The position numbers and the translations under genes are program-made. Below the pieces are notes generated by a model that ran no database searches, was not told where the DNA came from, and saw only the letters and a list, made by a program, of their open reading frames with translations. From NCBI RefSeq assembly GCF_003350475.1, contig NZ_QQAV01000014.1, positions 1 through 64,000 on the forward strand: a stretch of DNA of 64,000 nt, written 5' to 3'. Source of the DNA: Pseudacidovorax intermedius (GTDB taxonomy: Bacteria > Pseudomonadota > Gammaproteobacteria > Burkholderiales > Burkholderiaceae_C). Of this stretch, positions 60,911 through 64,000 are shown one piece after another; the stretch's first letter is position 1; each line of letters opens with the position of its first letter.

Positions 60911-61879
60911 TCAATCCACCCGCGCGCCAGACTCGCGCACGGCTGTGCCCCAGCGCGCCTGCTCGCTCTTCATGAAGGCGCCCAGCTCGGCCGGCGTGCC
61001 GCCGCGGGCCGCGCTGCCTTCGTCGCGCAGGCGGGCGATCACGTCGGGGCGCTTGAGCGCGGCATTGGCCACGGCGTTGAGCGCCTCCACCGCCTCGGCC
61101 GGCGTGCCGGCGGGCGCCACCAGGGCCTTCCAGTCCTCGGCGACGAAGCCGGGGTAGCCCGACTCGGCCACCGTCGGCACGTCGGGCAGCACCTCGATGC
61201 GCTGGCCCGAGGTCACGGCCACGGCGCGCAGCTTGCCGGCCTTGACCATCGAGATGACGCTGGGCGGCGTGGCGAAGTAGATGTCGGTCTGGCCGCCCAG
61301 CATGTCGGTGATCGCCGGACCGGCGCCCTTGTACGGCACATGCATCACCTGGATGCCGGCGCGGCGCGCGAACATCTCGCCGGCCACATGACCCACCGTA
61401 CCGGTGCCGGCCGAGGCCATGGTCAGCTGGCGGCTCTTGGATTGGGTCTTGAGGTCGGCCAGGGTGTGGATGGCCGAGTCGGCGCGCACCACCAGCACCA
61501 CCGGCTGCGAGGCCAGCAGCACCACGGGCGCGAAGTCCTTGGCCGCATCGAAGGGCATGCGGCTGTAGAGCGCGGGGTTGATCGCCAGGTTGGCCGTCTG
61601 GCCGGCGCCGAAGGTGTAGCCGTCCTTGCGGGCCTTGGCCACGGCGTCCAGGCCGATGTTGCCGCCCGCGCCCGGCTTGTTGTCGATGACGAAGTTCCAG
61701 CGCGTGTCCTTGGCCGTGATCTCGTTGACCACGAGCCGCGTGAGCACGTCCGTTCCGCCGGCCGGCGGAAAGGGCACCACGATCTTGACGGGCTGGGTGG
61801 GAAAGCCGGCCTGCGCGGCGGCCAGGGCGCCGTGCAGCGCCAGCGTGGCGCAGAGCGCCAGACGATGGAAAGTCTTCAA
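60911..61879 (-). CDS. Bug-family (TctC-like) periplasmic solute receptor
   Basis: A 322-aa protein with a signal peptide (CATLALHGALAAAQA) and the Bug fold: FPTQPVKIVVPFPPAGGTDV, TMASAGTGTVGHVAGEMFA and MHVPYKGAGPAITDMLGGQT. It is first in the IclR-controlled unit and 3 nt from the CoA-transferase start. Ligand probably a carboxylate processed by the two downstream enzymes. No TctAB genes adjoin. Confidence 0.92.
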   Translation of the reverse strand: MKTFHRLALCATLALHGALAAAQAGFPTQPVKIVVPFPPAGGTDVLTRLVVNEITAKDTRWNFVIDNKPGAGGNIGLDAVAKARKDGYTFGAGQTANLAINPALYSRMPFDAAKDFAPVVLLASQPVVLVVRADSAIHTLADLKTQSKSRQLTMASAGTGTVGHVAGEMFARRAGIQVMHVPYKGAGPAITDMLGGQTDIYFATPPSVISMVKAGKLRAVAVTSGQRIEVLPDVPTVAESGYPGFVAEDWKALVAPAGTPAEAVEALNAVANAALKRPDVIARLRDEGSAARGGTPAELGAFMKSEQARWGTAVRESGARVD

Positions 61880-61903
61880 GGGGAGTCTCCTGGGTCGATG
61901 GTT

Positions 61904-61938
61904 GTTCTGTTAGACAGAACTCAAATCTGTCAGACAGA
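61904..61938. promoter_or_regulatory. Twin palindromic operator between Bug receptor and IclR genes
   Basis: GTTCTGT-TAG-ACAGAAC (61904-61920) and TCTGTC-A-GACAGA (61926-61938) are two adjacent inverted repeats sharing the half-site TCTGT/ACAGA with centres about 20 bp apart. The spacing fits two dimers on one DNA face, as seen for IclR-type regulators. It lies 24 nt before the receptor start. Confidence 0.7.
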
Positions 61939-62069
61939 ACTCTAGGTCGTCTCATCTGCTTGGGCTATCGGGTTAACCCTTGGCACATCCCGCGCAAAAG
62001 AGCCGGAGCGCTGGCATGTCACACTTCGCGCCGCTCCCGCGAACCGACCTCTTCTGCCCCGCTGCCGCC

Positions 62070-62957
62070 ATGACCGACGACGCTGCCTCCTCTTCCGCCG
62101 ACGCCCCCGAGTCCAGCGGCGTGGCCGTTCTCGACCGGGCCTTTGCGCTACTGGCCGCCTTCGACGCAGACAGCCCGCGGCTGACCCTGTCGGAGCTGTC
62201 GCGCCGCACGGGCCTGTACAAGAGCACGGTGCTGCGCCTGCTCGGGGCGCTGGAGCACGGCGGCTTCGTGCGCCGCCTGCCCGATGGGCAGTACGCCATT
62301 GGGCCGCAGCCGCTGCGGCTGGCAGCGGTGTACCAGCGCTCCTTCCAGGTGGGGCATGTGATCGAGCCGCTGCTGGAGCAGCTGAGTGCCGCCAGCGGCG
62401 AGACGGCCTCCTTCTACGTGCGACACGGTCTGCAGCGGGTGGCGCTGTTCCGCGTGGAGCCCGCGCGTTCGGTGCGTGCCTCGGTGCAGGTCGGCCAGGG
62501 CTACGCCATCGGCCAGGGCGCCTCGGGCAAGGTGCTGATGGCCTTCGGCCTGCAGGACGAGCCCGATCTGCCCGAACTGCCGGAAGGCGACGCGATCCGC
62601 GAACGGCTGTGGGCCACCTCCTGGGGCGAGCGCGACCCCGAGACGGCCTCCGCAGCCGCCCCGGTGTTCGGCGTGGGCGGCGCGCTGCAGGGCGTGCTGG
62701 CCATCTCGGGCCCGCGCCAGCGGCTCGAACAGGGCGACACCATGCGCAGCGCCTGTCGTCAGGTGCTGGAGGCCGCGCGCAACGCCACCGCGGCGCTGGG
62801 CGGCAACGTGAGCGGCTTTACCACCAGCCTGGCTGCGCTGGCCGTGACTGGAGACACCGCCCACCTTTTGCGCAACCCAACCAATGCACAACACCTTCTC
62901 CGCGCTATCGAACAACTCGACGGCGGACGTGCCAAGCGTCTCTCACCGAAGGAGTGA
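62070..62957 (+). CDS. IclR-family transcriptional regulator
   Basis: A 295-aa protein with an N-terminal winged helix (VAVLDRAFALLAAFDADSPR and LTLSELSRRTGLYKSTVLRL) and a C-terminal GAF-like effector domain ending SGPRQRLEQGDTM. The ATG at 62070 is preferred; upstream in-frame ATG (62016) and TTG (61980) codons would add a low-conservation leader. It is divergent from the Bug/CoA-transferase/lyase operon and likely controls it via the palindromes at 61904-61938. Confidence 0.9.
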   Translation: MTDDAASSSADAPESSGVAVLDRAFALLAAFDADSPRLTLSELSRRTGLYKSTVLRLLGALEHGGFVRRLPDGQYAIGPQPLRLAAVYQRSFQVGHVIEPLLEQLSAASGETASFYVRHGLQRVALFRVEPARSVRASVQVGQGYAIGQGASGKVLMAFGLQDEPDLPELPEGDAIRERLWATSWGERDPETASAAAPVFGVGGALQGVLAISGPRQRLEQGDTMRSACRQVLEAARNATAALGGNVSGFTTSLAALAVTGDTAHLLRNPTNAQHLLRAIEQLDGGRAKRLSPKE

Positions 62958-63017
62958 GGCGGGTCCGGACCCATACGGCCGTCCGGCACTGAACGGAACG
63001 CCGCGCGGGCGCCTGCC

Positions 63018-63794
63018 TCAGGGCGGACTGACCGGCGCGCGCGAGGCCGCCATGTCCGGCGCCACGTGCAGCCCCCGCATCATCTCGGTCATCCACGTCA
63101 CCAACAGCGCGCCGTAGGCCTTGCGCCAAGCTTCCTTGGACAGCGCATGGTCCGCGCCCGAGATCACCCGGTAGGTGACCGAGCGCACGGCGCGAAAGGA
63201 ACCCAGGTAGTTGGCAATGACCGGATGTGGCACGGTGCTGTCGTGCTCGGACTCGACCACCAGCACGTCGCCGCGGAAGGCCTCGCAGGCCCCCAGCGCG
63301 CGGTTGGCCTCGGGCGCGATGGCGGTCAGGCGATAGGCCGCCAGGTCGCTGCGGCTGAGCTGGCCCTTGGGCACTTCCCAGTCCTCGTCGCGGTAGAGCG
63401 CGGGCGCGCGCATGGCCAGCCAGCGCACCGGCCGCAGGGCCGTGACCAGCGCCGCCAGGTAGCCGCCGTAGCTGCTGCCGACGATGGCGATGGCGGTGGG
63501 ATCGACGGCGGGATGGCCGGCCAGCGTGTCGTAGGCCGCCAGCACGTCGCGCAGGTTGTCCTCGCGCGTCACGTCCAGCCGCTGCGCGGCGTGGCGGGCG
63601 TGGCCGCGCAGGTCGAAGGTGAGGCACACGCAGCCGAGTGCGGCGATCTCGCGGGCCCGGGCCAGGTACTGCTCCTGACTGCCGTCCCAGCCGTGCACCA
63701 GGAGCACGCCGGGCACCTTGGCCGCGGCCACCAGGGTGCCGTCGATCTTCTGATCGTCGACGGCGATCTGCAGGGTCTCAAGCTGGGTCTGCAT
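63018..63794 (-). CDS. Alpha/beta hydrolase (dienelactone hydrolase/S9-like)
   Basis: A 258-aa cytosolic alpha/beta hydrolase. The oxyanion strand is GVLLVHGWDGSQEQ, followed by LTFDLRGHARH, the nucleophile elbow IAIVGSSYGGYLAAL, the acid strand VLVVESEHDSTVPH and the His region VISGADHALS. A complete Ser-Asp-His triad is visible. It is probably an esterase or acyl-peptidase-like hydrolase. Its ATG lies inside the 3' end of the upstream gene (17-nt overlap). Confidence 0.88.
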   Translation of the reverse strand: MQTQLETLQIAVDDQKIDGTLVAAAKVPGVLLVHGWDGSQEQYLARAREIAALGCVCLTFDLRGHARHAAQRLDVTREDNLRDVLAAYDTLAGHPAVDPTAIAIVGSSYGGYLAALVTALRPVRWLAMRAPALYRDEDWEVPKGQLSRSDLAAYRLTAIAPEANRALGACEAFRGDVLVVESEHDSTVPHPVIANYLGSFRAVRSVTYRVISGADHALSKEAWRKAYGALLVTWMTEMMRGLHVAPDMAASRAPVSPP

Positions 63795-64000
63795 CGGGAA
63801 GGATCAGCGCATAGCGGGTGATGAGGCCCACGCTCGGGTCCACATCCCGGTAGTAGATCTGCGCGCCCGCGGGCGGCTCTTCTGCGCCATAGCACTCGCC
63901 ACTGGCGGCGCGCAGGCGCTGCAGGGTGGGGTCGGCATGGAAGCGCTCCAGTGCGGCGATCTCTGCGCTGGTGGCGCCGCCCAGGCGCCAGGACTGCTCC
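63778..64000 (-). CDS. 3' end of an unrecognised gene (partial at window edge)
   Basis: The last 73 codons of a minus-strand gene that continues past 64000. The readable C-terminus includes SAEIAALERFHADPTLQRLR and, near the end, IYYRDVDPSVGLITRYALIL before the TGA at 63778-63780. It overlaps the hydrolase start, implying an operon. I do not recognise the family. Confidence 0.7.
   Translation of the reverse strand, partial: EQSWRLGGATSAEIAALERFHADPTLQRLRAASGECYGAEEPPAGAQIYYRDVDPSVGLITRYALILPDADPA

Noticed and set aside
59696-61945. 749-codon plus-strand frame opposite the CoA-transferase and Bug genes
   Set aside because: Antisense of three well-supported genes; low-complexity His/Gly/Arg content.

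Overview
The window is about 70% GC over most of its length, with short-spaced, often ATGA-overlapping genes. The gene families point to a betaproteobacterium of the Burkholderiales, most like Comamonadaceae (Variovorax/Acidovorax relatives): two orphan Bug-family (TctC-like) receptors, a tandem double-length UvrA, a leucine/isovalerate (liu) locus with an AraC regulator, and the GC-rich palindromic repeats common in that family. This is inferred from gene content; no rRNA or tRNA gene is visible.

Layout. 1-458 is a gene-free edge. 459-6374 is a giant double UvrA carrying a repeat-derived 24-bp minisatellite. 6633-13386 is a GntR-led sugar-acid catabolic operon: IlvD-type dehydratase, HIBADH-type dehydrogenase, hydroxypyruvate-isomerase-like protein, DenD-like epimerase, NIPSNAP protein, D-2-hydroxyacid dehydrogenase. 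13437-16969 is a lower-GC island that I read as a decayed sedentary integron: a 49-codon intI remnant, two clear and one degenerate attC site, and leftward cassettes encoding a nucleotide-hydrolase/TIR-like protein, a frameshifted protein and a membrane protein. 17091-22601 holds a 43-aa membrane protein, an MHS-type transporter, a DUF2846 lipoprotein and small housekeeping genes ending in HMG-CoA lyase.

22760-39187 is the liu region. Methylcrotonyl-CoA carboxylase alpha and beta, a methylglutaconyl-CoA hydratase-like enzyme, an acyl-CoA synthetase, isovaleryl-CoA dehydrogenase and HMG-CoA lyase together cover isovaleryl-CoA to acetoacetate plus acetyl-CoA. The locus is interrupted by a vapBC toxin-antitoxin pair, an alpha/beta hydrolase, and two opposing genes (a GDPD lipoprotein and a Na+/H+ antiporter). 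39274-44568 runs from a methyltransferase and a DedA-rhodanese fusion to thiC, whose leader is a TPP riboswitch.

45069-47206 is a second low-GC island with two abutting genes, an AAA/SMC-like ATPase and an HNH nuclease: the layout of a Septu (PtuAB) anti-phage system. 47931-51270 holds a Bug receptor, a ThDP enzyme and a MarR regulator. 51358-57682 holds a LysR/SDR/MFS group, a PrsW-type membrane protease with partners, and a HAD phosphatase. 58830-62957 is an IclR-controlled unit (Bug receptor, CaiB CoA-transferase, citryl-CoA-lyase-like enzyme). The window ends in an alpha/beta hydrolase and a truncated gene.

Most noteworthy are the integron relic, the Septu-like pair, and REP-type inverted repeats that have entered the coding sequences of uvrA and mccB without breaking the frame.
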